Both the position numbers and the translations under genes were made by a program. From NCBI GenBank assembly GCA_944372025.1, contig CALVYE010000003.1, positions 1-34,427 on the forward strand: 34,427 nucleotides of DNA. Reading direction: 5' to 3'. The notes under the pieces are model-generated. The model was not told where the DNA came from. It made no database searches and saw only the letters and a list, made by a program, of their open reading frames with translations. Shown here piece by piece: positions 7,218-16,056 of the stretch; positions within the stretch are counted from its first letter, which is position 1, and each line of letters starts with the position of its first letter. The stretch is from an uncultured Bacilli bacterium (GTDB lineage: Bacteria > Bacillota_I > Bacilli_A > RF39 > UBA660).

Positions 7218-8795
7218 TTATAGTGTAGGATAAACACCTGGTCCAATTGGTAAGCCTATTATATACCAAATAACAATAAGTATCAAGAAAGTTAAAGCAA
7301 ATATTAATGCATAGGGCATCATATAACTAAATGATTTTTTCATAGTGACTACTTCATCATTAGTATTATAAATTTGAAGAAATGCTAAATAAATAACATA
7401 GTATGCTAATAAAGGAGTTAATATATTTATTGGTGAAGCAGCACTTCTATATATAACTTGAACAAATTCAGGTGATATATTTGATTGCATAAATATTGGT
7501 ACAATAGTAGGTGCGATAATCGACCATTTTAAAGTAGGAGAAGTTAATAAGAAACTTCCTAACATTATAATTATAAAGAATAAAATAACTAAAGGTAGTC
7601 CCGTAATATTTAAATCTCTAATCATTTCTATTAAGGAAATATTGATAATTGTACCTATATTTGTCTTTTTAAATATAGCGATAAATTGAGAAGCAAAGAA
7701 AAGTAAGATTATTAAGTATCCAATATTATTTTTAGAAGCTGTTATAAAATCAATTATATCATTATCATTTTTAATAGTTTTAGAACCTAACCCATATGCT
7801 ATTCCTGATATGAATAATATTGCAGAAACAATAACTACTAGTCCTTGTTGAAAATATGAATTAGCTCCTAATAATTGATTTATATAACCTTCACTTGCAG
7901 TATCTAATAGTAATCCTGCACCAGGCAAAGGACAATTTGGAATTATCATATAAATAAATGCTATTAGTAGTACTATGTCAGCAAGTGCAGTAAATAATAA
8001 TCCTCTTTTTTGTCTTCTATCTAAGATTTGAATTTCATCTATGTCATCTTTTTTATTAGGTAATTTAGGTAAAATAATTTTTTCAGTTATTATAGTGCCT
8101 ATTATTGAGATAATTATAGTAGCAATTAAGATGTAAAAAATATTTCCAAAAAGAGGTACGTTGTACTTAGAGTCAAGAATTTGAGCTCCTGCATTTGTAT
8201 ATAAAGCCAATGAAGTATCAAATGAACTAACAAATGCACTTACTCCATATCCGCCAGCTACACCAGCAAAGGCTGCAACAATTCCTGCAATAGGATTTCG
8301 TTTTTGCAACGAAAAAATAATCGCACCTAAAGGAATTAAGAAAACATATCCTAAATCGGTAAATAAAGATGATATAACGCCCAATAAAACAAGTATGAAT
8401 GTAAATACCCATTTTGGAGATGTTTCTTTTCTAATTAGTGATAGAGCTTTAAAAAGTCCTGATTTTTCTGCTACTGTTACACCAATAAAAGCAATTAGTA
8501 TCATACCAAGAGGCGCAAATGAAACAAAGTTAGAAACAAAATTACTTATTATATATTGTAACCCTTTAGTATTTAATAAAGATTCAACCTCTATTACTTG
8601 TGTTTCCAATTTTCCTGTTACCGAATTAAGTGAACTATAACTTCCTTGTGATAACCAAGAAAAAGGATATTTATTGTTAATTTCTATTTTTCCTAAAAAG
8701 CTTAAAACCGCACTTAAAATAATTGTACCGACTATTAAAATAATAAAGACAGTTATAGGACTAAGTGTTTTTTTCTTTTTGTTTTTTCTTGCCAT
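7218..8795 (-). CDS. AbgT-family transporter
   Basis: A 525-aa polytopic membrane protein with a Lys-rich N-terminal cytosolic tail and about 11-13 membrane segments. It matches the AbgT family, whose founder takes up p-aminobenzoyl-glutamate; other members are proposed to export sulfonamides by proton antiport. Supporting motifs are NFVSFAPLGMILIAFIGVTVAEKSG near residue 90 (with the conserved VAEKSGL), AGVAGGYGVSAFVSSFDTSLA near 180, and a C-terminal half with LLTSPTLKWSIIAPTIVPIFM. The ATG follows GGAGGAATTTTAATA, and the gene begins 2 bp after DUF951. It is not part of the B. subtilis block, so it looks inserted between the DUF951 gene and ychF. The substrate is not determinable here. Confidence 0.85.
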   Translation of the reverse strand: MARKNKKKKTLSPITVFIILIVGTIILSAVLSFLGKIEINNKYPFSWLSQGSYSSLNSVTGKLETQVIEVESLLNTKGLQYIISNFVSNFVSFAPLGMILIAFIGVTVAEKSGLFKALSLIRKETSPKWVFTFILVLLGVISSLFTDLGYVFLIPLGAIIFSLQKRNPIAGIVAAFAGVAGGYGVSAFVSSFDTSLALYTNAGAQILDSKYNVPLFGNIFYILIATIIISIIGTIITEKIILPKLPNKKDDIDEIQILDRRQKRGLLFTALADIVLLIAFIYMIIPNCPLPGAGLLLDTASEGYINQLLGANSYFQQGLVVIVSAILFISGIAYGLGSKTIKNDNDIIDFITASKNNIGYLIILLFFASQFIAIFKKTNIGTIINISLIEMIRDLNITGLPLVILFFIIIMLGSFLLTSPTLKWSIIAPTIVPIFMQSNISPEFVQVIYRSAASPINILTPLLAYYVIYLAFLQIYNTNDEVVTMKKSFSYMMPYALIFALTFLILIVIWYIIGLPIGPGVYPTL

Positions 8796-8797
8796 TA

Positions 8798-8983
8798 TTA
8801 AAATTCCTCCACTTTCTTTAGTTTTTTATTAAATTCTATCCTTGTTAACATAACACTTCTACCACAATTTATACATTTTATTTTTATGTCCGAACCAATA
8901 CGAGTAATTTGCCATTTATTAGTTCCACAAGGATGTTGTTTTTTCATAATAACGATTGAGTTTAATCTATAATTTTGCTCCAT
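8798..8983 (-). CDS. DUF951 (YyzM-like) small cysteine protein
   Basis: A 61-aa protein starting MEQNYRLNSIVIMKKQHPCG, with the family core HPCGTNKWQITRIGSDIKIKC and then CGRSVML. The three cysteines suggest a small zinc or nucleic-acid-binding protein, but no function is established. An ATG at 9031 would give 77 aa but overlaps mscS more deeply; the chosen start has a GGAGG site inside the end of mscS. The 17-bp overlap with mscS points to translational coupling. A DUF951 gene (yyzM) also lies near parAB-ychF in B. subtilis. Confidence 0.85.
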   Translation of the reverse strand: MEQNYRLNSIVIMKKQHPCGTNKWQITRIGSDIKIKCINCGRSVMLTRIEFNKKLKKVEEF

Positions 8984-9782
8984 TATGAACCTCCAATTGT
9001 GGGAAAGGTATTTTAATTTTATTTTTATCAAATTCGTTTTTAACAGCCTTTAAAATTTCACGTTTAACTGAAAATTGTTGCATAGGTTTAGTTATAAGAG
9101 ATAATCTAAAAACAACATATGAATCTGATAAGTTTTCTACACCTAGTACACTAAGTTCTTTTATATCTTTAAACTTGTTACTTAAATTAGTACAAAGCTC
9201 TTCTAATATTTGTTGAACTCTTTCTAAATCTTCATTATAATCAACACTTATATCTATCATTTCTAGAGTGTCTTCTTTACTATAATTTATTACATAATCT
9301 ATATTACGATTAGAAACCATCATTATTTCCCCGGTGTATTTCTTTATTCGTGTAGTTTTAAGTCCTAAATCGATAACTTCACCTTTAAAATCATTTATTT
9401 CGATAGTATCTCCCACAGAGAATTGATTTTCAATTATTATGAAAATTCCCGAAAATAAATCTTTTAAAATATCTTGAAGCGCAAGTCCTACAACAACACC
9501 AACAACTCCTAAACCAGCAAGAAGTGTAGTTGTTTTTAAGCCAAATGCATTTAATATAACAATTATGCCTATAAAAAGTAATACATATTTTAATATATTA
9601 GTAAATAGACTTTTTAAAGTATTAACTTTTCTAATATCAACATGAACTGTTTTGTGTCTTACATTTAAAACTTTATCTATAATATTTTTAAGTACGATAT
9701 ACAATATAAAAAGTAAAATTAATATTATAACAGTTCTAATTACTACTTCACTAAGGATGAATTCAAATATTTTTTCTAACAT
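8967..9782 (-). CDS. Small-conductance mechanosensitive channel (MscS family)
   Basis: A 271-aa inner-membrane channel thought to open on hypo-osmotic stress to release solutes. Three membrane segments are seen at about residues 12-32, 60-82 and 86-108. The third is the glycine/alanine-rich pore helix (LLAGLGVVGVVVGLALQDILKDL). The beta domain follows with FSVGDTIEINDFKGEVIDLGLKTTRIK, then the C-terminal alpha/beta domain. Closest in type to B. subtilis YkuT-like proteins. It begins 9 bp after parB with a GGAGG ribosome-binding site. B. subtilis has another membrane gene in this interval, so location alone does not assign orthology. Confidence 0.93.
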   Translation of the reverse strand: MLEKIFEFILSEVVIRTVIILILLFILYIVLKNIIDKVLNVRHKTVHVDIRKVNTLKSLFTNILKYVLLFIGIIVILNAFGLKTTTLLAGLGVVGVVVGLALQDILKDLFSGIFIIIENQFSVGDTIEINDFKGEVIDLGLKTTRIKKYTGEIMMVSNRNIDYVINYSKEDTLEMIDISVDYNEDLERVQQILEELCTNLSNKFKDIKELSVLGVENLSDSYVVFRLSLITKPMQQFSVKREILKAVKNEFDKNKIKIPFPQLEVHNGAKL

Positions 9783-9791
9783 ATATACCTC

Positions 9792-10676
9792 CTAATCTAC
9801 TTTAATATTTAAAATTTCCAAAATTCTGTCTAAATCTCTCGCAGAATCAAAAGATATTTCTATTTTTCTGTCTGTTATTTTAACTTTTGTACCCAATTTA
9901 TCTTTTAAGATTTCTTCTACATATATGTATGGTCGATTCGTTTTCTTTTTCAAAGTACTTATAGGACTTGATTTAGTGTACTTTTCTTCATTTGTTAGTT
10001 CTTCTAGCTGTCTCACACTCAAATCCTCGTCTACTATTTTGTTTGCTAAAATTTCTACTTGTTCAGGATTTTCTAATTTACTAAGAACTCTTGCATGTCC
10101 CATAGAAATCTTTTTGCTATTAATCATTTGTTTAACATTATTTGGTAATCTAAGTAGTCCTAACATATTAGTTACATGACTTCTACTTTTACCTATTCTT
10201 TTGGCAAGCTCATCTTGAGTTATATTTAAAGCATTTATTATATCTCTATATGCTTTAGCTTCTTCAATTGAAGTTAAATCTTCTCTCTGAAGATTTTCTA
10301 ACAGTGCGATTTGCATCATATCTTCATCTGAGAAATCTTTAACAATTGCAGGTATAGTTTCTAATCCAGCCTTAATACTAGCTTTTACTCTTCTTTCTCC
10401 TGCGATAATATCATAACCTTTAATACTTTTTTTAACTATTATTGGTTGAAATACTCCATGTTCTTTAATTGAAGCGGCTAATTCATCTAAAGCTGTTTCA
10501 TCAAAGTAAGTTCTTGGTTGATATGGATTACTTCTAAGTTCTGATAATTTAACCTCAATTATTTCATCTTTAGAAGCATTTTCTAATATTTTGTCTTCAA
10601 CCTGTGAAAAATCTAAAATCTCATTATTGAATAGCTGTTCTAATCCTTTACCTAGTGCTCTACGCTTTTGTTCCAT
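9792..10676 (-). CDS. parB: Chromosome partitioning protein ParB (Spo0J)
   Basis: CTP-dependent DNA clamp that loads at parS and spreads, recruiting ParA and SMC. It is 294 aa. The N-terminal domain has LRSNPYQPRTYF, the CTP-binding motif GERR (in YDIIAGERRVKA) and ENLQREDL. The parS-reading helix-turn-helix (LTQ..LAKRIGKSRSHVTNMLGLLRLP) follows. A C-terminal dimerisation domain ends the protein. Two perfect parS sites are present at the right edge of this window. A TTG nine bases further up (10685) sits too close to the GGAGG, so the ATG is preferred. It overlaps the end of parA by 17 bp. Confidence 0.97.
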   Translation of the reverse strand: MEQKRRALGKGLEQLFNNEILDFSQVEDKILENASKDEIIEVKLSELRSNPYQPRTYFDETALDELAASIKEHGVFQPIIVKKSIKGYDIIAGERRVKASIKAGLETIPAIVKDFSDEDMMQIALLENLQREDLTSIEEAKAYRDIINALNITQDELAKRIGKSRSHVTNMLGLLRLPNNVKQMINSKKISMGHARVLSKLENPEQVEILANKIVDEDLSVRQLEELTNEEKYTKSSPISTLKKKTNRPYIYVEEILKDKLGTKVKITDRKIEISFDSARDLDRILEILNIKVD

Positions 10677-11451
10677 TTCTTTCAATGACCTCCTTAGCTA
10701 GATTAATATAGGCTTCAGTTCCTCTACTTTTAGGATCGTAAGCAAGTATCGGTTTACCATGTGAAGGCGCTTCTGTAAGTCTTATTAATCTAGGTATTAT
10801 TGTATCGTATACTCTTTCTTTAAAATAACTCCTAATATCTTCTACTACTTCAAGTCCTAAATTTGTTCTAGAATCTAACATAGTAAGAAGAACACCCTCA
10901 ATATCTAAATTAGGATTTAAGTTGCGTTGTGCTAACATAATACTGTTAAGTAATTGCATAATTCCTTCAAGTGCAAAAAATTCACATTGAACAGGAATAA
11001 TAACTGAATCACTAGCAGTTAAAGCATTTGTTGTTAAAATTCCTAATGAAGGTGGACAATCAATCAAAATAAAATCATAATTATCACGAATATCATTTAA
11101 TTTTGATTTTAATTGTTCCCCTTTAGAAAATCCTGTTTGATAACGGCTTTTTTCAATTAGTTCAATATCTACTCCTGCTAGATTAATTGTTGCAGGTACT
11201 ATATGTAAGTTTTTAAATTTAGTCTTTACAATTACATCTTGCATATTTGATTTTCCAATTAAAACATCGTAGATACTTTTATCTATATCTCCTTTATTTA
11301 TTCCTACTCCAGTTGTTGTATTACCTTGAGGATCTAAATCTATTAGTAACACTTTTTTGCCTAGATAACCTAATGATGCTGATAAATTAATACTCGTCGT
11401 TGTTTTTCCTACTCCACCCTTTTGATTTACCATTGATATAACTTTACCCAT
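10660..11451 (-). CDS. parA: Chromosome partitioning ATPase ParA (Soj)
   Basis: Deviant Walker A ATPase that forms dynamic DNA-bound dimers and, with ParB, organises the origin region and regulates DnaA. It is 263 aa, the short chromosomal (Soj) type without an N-terminal helix-turn-helix. KGGVGKTTTSINL lies at residues 11-23, the Walker B-type DPQGNTTTG follows, and then YDFILIDCPPSLG. The start ATG has an AGAGGTG site. It is first in the parA-parB-mscS-DUF951-abgT-ychF-ywaF run and has its own promoter just after the ftsH terminator. The neighbours gidB and noc, usual partners in B. subtilis, are absent here. Confidence 0.97.
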   Translation of the reverse strand: MGKVISMVNQKGGVGKTTTSINLSASLGYLGKKVLLIDLDPQGNTTTGVGINKGDIDKSIYDVLIGKSNMQDVIVKTKFKNLHIVPATINLAGVDIELIEKSRYQTGFSKGEQLKSKLNDIRDNYDFILIDCPPSLGILTTNALTASDSVIIPVQCEFFALEGIMQLLNSIMLAQRNLNPNLDIEGVLLTMLDSRTNLGLEVVEDIRSYFKERVYDTIIPRLIRLTEAPSHGKPILAYDPKSRGTEAYINLAKEVIERNGTKA

Positions 11452-11484
11452 TTAAAACACCTCTTTTGGATTATCCGTATATAT

Positions 11485-11513
11485 ATTTTACCAGAAATTC
11501 TATAAATGTTAAA
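11485..11513 (-). promoter_or_regulatory. parA operon promoter
   Basis: -35 TTTAAC (11513-11508), 17-bp spacer, extended -10 TGG-TAAAAT (11490-11485) on the minus strand. It lies between the ftsH terminator and the parA ribosome-binding site. Confidence 0.6.
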
Positions 11514-11545
11514 TGGTTTTTAAGAGATTTAAAAAAATAATTAAA

Positions 11546-11571
11546 AGAAGAACTATTTTTTTAGTTCTTCT
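11546..11571 (-). terminator. ftsH terminator overlapping the stop codon
   Basis: A 10-bp perfect stem AGAAGAACTA/TAGTTCTTCT (11546-11555 and 11562-11571) is followed on the minus strand by TTTAATTATTTTTTT. The 5' arm encodes the last residues of FtsH, and the stop codon (11553-11555) is in the 3' arm. Confidence 0.8.
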
Positions 11572-13526
11572 ATGATTTCTTCTTTAGACATTTTTGTGTA
11601 ACCTTTAATTTCATGTTTTTTAGCAAGTTCTTTTAATTCTTCCAAAGTCATGTCTTCAAGTTTTTCCTCAGATTTATCAGCTTCATCTTCAGGCATTTTT
11701 CCGTTTTTAACTAAGTAATCAATTTGTTCTTTAGTTAATGTTTCGTGTTCTAATAAAGATTGTGCGATTAAATCTAGTAAATCTCTATTTTCTTTAATTA
11801 TTTTTTTAGTTACTTCATAACATTCATTTATTATTTTACGTTGTTCTTGGTCTATTTCAAATGCAACTTGACTTGAAAAATTACGACTTTTAGTATAATC
11901 TCTACCTAAAAATACATTGCCTGATTCTCTTTGTTCAAATTGTACAGGTCCTAAATCACTCATACCATACTCAGTTACCATAGCACGTGCAATTTTTGTT
12001 GCTTTTTCAAAGTCATTATGTGCACCTGTAGTTATTTCATTAAATACGGTTTCTTCTGCAACTCTACCTGCAAGTAATCCGCTAATTGTATGCAATAATT
12101 CATTTTTAGTTTGTAGGTAGGTTTCTTCTTTTGGAAGCATTAAGTTATATCCACCAGCTGCACCTCTTGGAACGATTGTAATTTTTTGAACTTCATTTGC
12201 TCCATCTAATTTTAAACCTAAAACTGCATGACCAGCTTCATGATATGCTACAACTTTCTTTTCTTTATCTGTATATTTTTTAGATTTTTTAGCAGGTCCC
12301 ATAAGAACTCTATCATGAGCTTCATCGATTTCAGCCATAGTTATAACATTTTTATTTCTTCTAACTGCAAGTAAAGCTGCTTCATTTAGAAGATTTTCCA
12401 AATCAGCCCCACTGAAACCTACAGTTCTTTTAGCAATATTTGATAACTTAACATTTTTAGCAAACGTTTTGTTTTGTGCATGTACTTCAAGAATTTCTTC
12501 TCTACCCTTTACATCAGGAAGATTAACCGTAACTTGTCTATCAAATCTACCTGGTCTTAAAAGTGCAGGATCCAATACATCAGGTCTATTTGTAGCTGCA
12601 ATAATAATTATACCTTCGTTTTCTCCAAATCCATCCATTTCAGTTAACAATTGATTTAAGGTTTGTTCTCTTTCATCATGACCACCGCCAAGACCTGCAC
12701 CTCTTTGACGACCAACTGCATCAATTTCATCTATAAATATTAGACATGGTGCATTTTGTTTTGCTTGTTTAAACATATCTCTAACACGGCTAGCACCAAC
12801 ACCAACAAACAATTCAACAAAGTCTGAACCACTTATGTAATAGAATGGCACGTTAGCTTCTCCTGCAACAGCTCTTGCAAGTAAAGTTTTACCTGTACCA
12901 GGAGGACCCACTAACAATACTCCCTTAGGTATTCTAGCACCTAGTCTTTGGAATTTTTTTGGATTTTTCAGAAAATCAATTAACTCTTTTACTTCTTCTT
13001 TTTCTTCTTTTAAGCCTGCAACTTTATCAAATTTAATTTTTTTACTATCTTCATTTAATTTTGCTCTACTTCTACCAAAGTCCATTGATTTATTAGCGCC
13101 GCCCAATTGACGTGTAAAAATAAAGAATGTTGCTCCTATCAATAATAACATTGGAAATAGGTTAATAAATACTACCCAAAATGAATTTGAAGATGGATCA
13201 GTTTGAGTAACAATTGTAAAATCATACTCATCATTAGCTTCAATTATTTTTGCAATTACTTCATCAGATAGTGGAACTCTAACAAAGAAACTTTCATTTT
13301 CATTATAACCCTTTAATTTACCAGTTAATTCATATACCCTAGCATTTGTTTTAGGGGTAATATTCATTTCATCGATTTTCCCTTTATCAAGTTCAGTAAT
13401 AAACTCATTATAAGTTAAAACATTTACTTTATTATTCATACTACTAACAAAATATAAAATTGTTAGTATAAGAATAAATAAAAATAAATATGGTAATAAG
13501 CTTTTTTTAATACTATTTTTCTTCAT
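11553..13526 (-). CDS. ftsH: ATP-dependent zinc metalloprotease FtsH
   Basis: Membrane-anchored hexameric AAA+ protease that degrades misfolded membrane proteins and regulators. It is 657 aa. Two membrane segments (about 10-28 and 117-138) flank an extracytoplasmic domain. The AAA module has Walker A GPPGTGKT (207-214), Walker [10 protein letters not shown] (262-270) and the SRH region [20 protein letters not shown]. The zinc protease motif HEAGH is at 429-433. The acidic/lysine-rich tail ends with a SAP-like segment ([12 protein letters not shown]). Its ATG overlaps the end of tilS by 14 bp and has a GGAGG site. The tilS-ftsH linkage matches B. subtilis, but the intervening hprT gene is missing. 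Confidence 0.98.
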   Translation of the reverse strand: MKKNSIKKSLLPYLFLFILILTILYFVSSMNNKVNVLTYNEFITELDKGKIDEMNITPKTNARVYELTGKLKGYNENESFFVRVPLSDEVIAKIIEANDEYDFTIVTQTDPSSNSFWVVFINLFPMLLLIGATFFIFTRQLGGANKSMDFGRSRAKLNEDSKKIKFDKVAGLKEEKEEVKELIDFLKNPKKFQRLGARIPKGVLLVGPPGTGKTLLARAVAGEANVPFYYISGSDFVELFVGVGASRVRDMFKQAKQNAPCLIFIDEIDAVGRQRGAGLGGGHDEREQTLNQLLTEMDGFGENEGIIIIAATNRPDVLDPALLRPGRFDRQVTVNLPDVKGREEILEVHAQNKTFAKNVKLSNIAKRTVGFSGADLENLLNEAALLAVRRNKNVITMAEIDEAHDRVLMGPAKKSKKYTDKEKKVVAYHEAGHAVLGLKLDGANEVQKITIVPRGAAGGYNLMLPKEETYLQTKNELLHTISGLLAGRVAEETVFNEITTGAHNDFEKATKIARAMVTEYGMSDLGPVQFEQRESGNVFLGRDYTKSRNFSSQVAFEIDQEQRKIINECYEVTKKIIKENRDLLDLIAQSLLEHETLTKEQIDYLVKNGKMPEDEADKSEEKLEDMTLEELKELAKKHEIKGYTKMSKEEIIEELKK

Positions 13527-14868
13527 GTTTTTCCTCCTTTTTTAATTTATACCTAACTATTATATCATACTTTTCTTGTTTTGATTTATCATATTTAGAC
13601 TTTTTTATTCCAGGTATCCAAAGTATCTTTGAATTAGCATCTACTAATAGTGGATATTTTTCTCTTTTAGACTTTGGAATCTTTGAATTTATAAAAATAT
13701 CTTTAACCTTTTGAGTGCCATTTAACCCCTTTACAGATATTTTATCGCCTTGTTTTTTAGTTCTAATATATAAGGGAAGGTTTATTTCTTCACTATTTAA
13801 TCTTATACAATAATTTGAAGTATCATCACTATTTTTAACTATTTCTATTATTTTGTTATTTTCCAAAATCAGTTTATCATTTAATTCTTTATATAAAGGT
13901 TTAAATTTATTTTTAACTTTGTTCACTTTTAAAATATCATACTCTTTTATGATTATTATATCGTGTGGTAAACTAATTGAAGAATTAGATTTTGATGAAT
14001 TACACAAATCTATTATGTTTTGGACATGCTTCTTTTTAATTAAATATAAACTATTCATATATATATTAGCTAAAAATCTTTCTATAAGCTTTTCTTTTAA
14101 TAAAATATCTAAAGAGTTAAATTTACTAATGATAATTTCATTATTCTTTATAATGTTAGAATATATATTTTCAACTTCTTTATTAATATAATTTTCATAT
14201 CTTAACAATTCATTATTAAATTCTAAATATTTTTTATGAATATTTTTGTCCTCTTTTTTTAAAAAGGGTAATATATATTTTCTATATCTATTTCTTGTAT
14301 AGCAATCTTTTTCATTTGACTTATCTACGACAAAAGGAATATTATTTTTTATCGCATATTCTTTTATTTCATCTTTTGTCAAAAAAACTAGAGGTCTTAA
14401 AATTTTATAACCATCCTTTTTAGAGACTATAGAAAAACCACTATAACCTTTTAAATTAGAACCACGAGTAATTCTCATTAAAACAGTTTCAATTAAATCA
14501 TCCCCGTGATGTGCGGTTAACAAATAGTTAGAATTGTATTTTTTAACAACATTATCGAAAAATTCATATCTAATATTTCGAGCTTGATTATGAAAATTAT
14601 TGTTGTTGTATTCTAAAATTTTCATGTATTCAAAGATAATATTATTTTTTAAACAATATTGTTCTAAAAAAATTTTTTCTTCTTCGCTTTCTTTTCTAAC
14701 ATTATGATTTACATGAGCACATATAATTTTAAATATATATTTACTTCTCATATCCATCAAAACATTTAGCAACACCATAGAATCTGGACCGCCTGAAACG
14801 GCGACCACAATATTAGGTTTTAAAGAAAAATCAATATTATTTTCCAAAAAATCATATACTTCTTTCAT
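13513..14868 (-). CDS. tilS: tRNA(Ile)-lysidine synthetase
   Basis: Makes lysidine at the wobble cytidine of tRNA-Ile(CAU), converting its identity from Met to Ile; essential in most bacteria. It is 451 aa. The N-terminal PP-loop motif SGGPDS is at residues 25-30. LTAHHGDDLIETVLMRITRGS follows at about 115-135, and FVVDKSNEKDCYTRNRYRKYILP carries conserved residues of the catalytic core. The C-terminal TilS domain includes GDKISVKGLNGTQKVKDIFINSKIPK. The start ATG overlaps the TGA stop of the upstream membrane ORF (ATGA), implying translational coupling, and it overlaps ftsH downstream. Confidence 0.96.
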   Translation of the reverse strand: MKEVYDFLENNIDFSLKPNIVVAVSGGPDSMVLLNVLMDMRSKYIFKIICAHVNHNVRKESEEEKIFLEQYCLKNNIIFEYMKILEYNNNNFHNQARNIRYEFFDNVVKKYNSNYLLTAHHGDDLIETVLMRITRGSNLKGYSGFSIVSKKDGYKILRPLVFLTKDEIKEYAIKNNIPFVVDKSNEKDCYTRNRYRKYILPFLKKEDKNIHKKYLEFNNELLRYENYINKEVENIYSNIIKNNEIIISKFNSLDILLKEKLIERFLANIYMNSLYLIKKKHVQNIIDLCNSSKSNSSISLPHDIIIIKEYDILKVNKVKNKFKPLYKELNDKLILENNKIIEIVKNSDDTSNYCIRLNSEEINLPLYIRTKKQGDKISVKGLNGTQKVKDIFINSKIPKSKREKYPLLVDANSKILWIPGIKKSKYDKSKQEKYDIIVRYKLKKEEKHEEK

Positions 14869-15287
14869 TGTACACCTCTTTTATCTTTAAAAATAGATAA
14901 ATCTATAATTAACATTGTACACAAAATTAAATAAATAATAAATGAATTTAAAACTCTTGTAAAATTGTATACCATGGGTTCAAATATATTTATTAAAACT
15001 AAATATACAAAAAATGTCAACAAAAAAATCTTAGATTTCATTTTTTTATTTTTAAATAACAATAATGTTAATAATTCAAATAAAATAAAAAATAATGAAT
15101 TTTTTAAGAGTAGCTCTTTATTTAAAAACAAATATAATATTGAACTATAACAAAAAATATTATATCTTTTATTAAAATAATGAAAATATAAAAAATATAA
15201 TAATAAGGATTCATTGTATATTGTAATTTTAAGGGACAGTAAAGTTATTATTAATATTAAAAATTTCTTTAATTTTTGTAAATGCAT
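14865..15287 (-). CDS. Unrecognised 140-aa membrane protein between divIC and tilS
   Basis: I do not recognise this protein. It is very hydrophobic and rich in Leu, Ile, Phe, Tyr and Asn, with about four or five predicted membrane segments (roughly 8-28, 44-60, 62-78, 86-104, 112-132) and a short charged C-terminus. It has a clear ribosome-binding site (GCAGGTGATTAT before ATG), and its TGA stop overlaps the tilS start as ATGA, so it is very likely translated. In B. subtilis this interval holds yabR and spoIIE. SpoIIE begins with about ten membrane segments, so a diverged or shortened relic of its membrane part is conceivable, but no phosphatase domain is present and the link is speculative. 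Confidence 0.6.
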   Translation of the reverse strand: MHLQKLKKFLILIITLLSLKITIYNESLLLYFLYFHYFNKRYNIFCYSSILYLFLNKELLLKNSLFFILFELLTLLLFKNKKMKSKIFLLTFFVYLVLINIFEPMVYNFTRVLNSFIIYLILCTMLIIDLSIFKDKRGVQ

Positions 15288-15334
15288 ATAATCACCTGCA
15301 TTGACATTTTACATATTAATATATAACTTTTTTG

Positions 15335-15372
15335 TCATAATAAAAAATATAATAAAAATTTATTATATTTTT
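15335..15372 (-). terminator. Candidate terminator after divIC
   Basis: A 13-bp all-A/T perfect stem (15343-15355 with 15360-15372, loop AAAT) overlaps the divIC stop codon and is followed on the minus strand by a T-rich stretch. The absence of G or C makes its efficiency doubtful; partial read-through into the membrane ORF and tilS is likely. Confidence 0.45.
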
Positions 15373-15676
15373 ATGGCATCTTTATTATAAATTCCCCATC
15401 TTTTGAATATAAGTACTTTTCTCTAGCATATCGTGCGATATATTCAGGGTCCTGCAATCTTTCAACTTCTCCTGATAGTTTTTCTTCTTCATCATCAAGC
15501 TTAGCCATTTTTTGAGTTAACTCTTTTTTTTCATTATATATTTGATAAATTTCTAAAAAATTAAGCGAAAAAACATAAGTTATTGTAACAATTAAGCAAA
15601 GTGATAGCATAGTAAAAAATATCGTCTTTTTTTTAGAAGATTTATTTTTTCTTTTGACATTTTTACTTTTCTTCAA
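15371..15676 (-). CDS. divIC: FtsB/DivIC-type septum initiation protein
   Basis: Bitopic divisome protein that forms a complex with FtsL and DivIB at the septum. It is about 101 aa: a Lys-rich cytosolic N-terminus, one membrane segment (about 20-42), then a coiled coil (YQIYNEKKELTQKMAKLDDEEEKLSGEVERLQ-like region). The family-typical end YIARYAREKYLYSKDGEFII follows. The first GTG (15685) is part of the ribosome-binding site GAGGTGAT, so translation more likely begins at the TTG at 15676. Position after yabP-yabQ matches B. subtilis, which supports DivIC rather than another FtsB-like protein. Confidence 0.88.
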   Translation of the reverse strand: MKKSKNVKRKNKSSKKKTIFFTMLSLCLIVTITYVFSLNFLEIYQIYNEKKELTQKMAKLDDEEEKLSGEVERLQDPEYIARYAREKYLYSKDGEFIIKMP

Positions 15677-15700
15677 ACCTATCACCTCTTATTATAGATA

Positions 15701-15728
15701 ATTATACCACTAAAACAAGAAATGTAAA
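15701..15728 (-). promoter_or_regulatory. divIC promoter
   Basis: -35 TTTACA (15728-15723), 16-bp spacer, extended -10 TGG-TATAAT (15706-15701) on the minus strand, about 25 bp before the divIC start. A perfect TTGACA lies farther upstream but has no matching -10. Confidence 0.6.
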
Positions 15729-15765
15729 CTGTTAAATTTAGCCAAATGTCAACAATAATGTAAAT

Positions 15766-16056
15766 TTATTTCTTAAATTTTTTAAAAATAATATCCCATA
15801 TTTTTAATTTGTAACTAACAAAATATCCTAAAATTATCGATAGAATAAAATATAAATGAATTATTCCGTTATTTATTTTTTTAATAATTATAAAGAATAT
15901 TAAGCAAGAAACTATTGAAACTAAAAAAGCACTAATTAAGTTTTCATACTTTTTGTTAGAATATAAAAATTTAGAACAGGCTTTCACAATAAAATAAAAA
16001 CAAACTCCAAAGAAAAAAGAAAAAGCAAGTGATTTTAATTGAACAATTAAATTCAT
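15766..16056 (-). CDS. yabQ: Spore cortex biosynthesis protein YabQ
   Basis: Mother-cell membrane protein needed for spore cortex formation in B. subtilis. It is 96 aa with three membrane segments (about 10-30, 41-60, 66-84). The opening MNLIVQLKSLAFSFFFGVCFYF resembles the start of YabQ proteins (an N-terminal helix with a Phe-rich stretch). It is shorter than the B. subtilis protein, which has a longer C-terminal part. Its ATG shares one base with the yabP stop (TAATG), so the pair is a coupled operon. The yabP-yabQ-divIC order is conserved in spore formers and supports the call. Confidence 0.85.
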   Translation of the reverse strand: MNLIVQLKSLAFSFFFGVCFYFIVKACSKFLYSNKKYENLISAFLVSIVSCLIFFIIIKKINNGIIHLYFILSIILGYFVSYKLKIWDIIFKKFKK

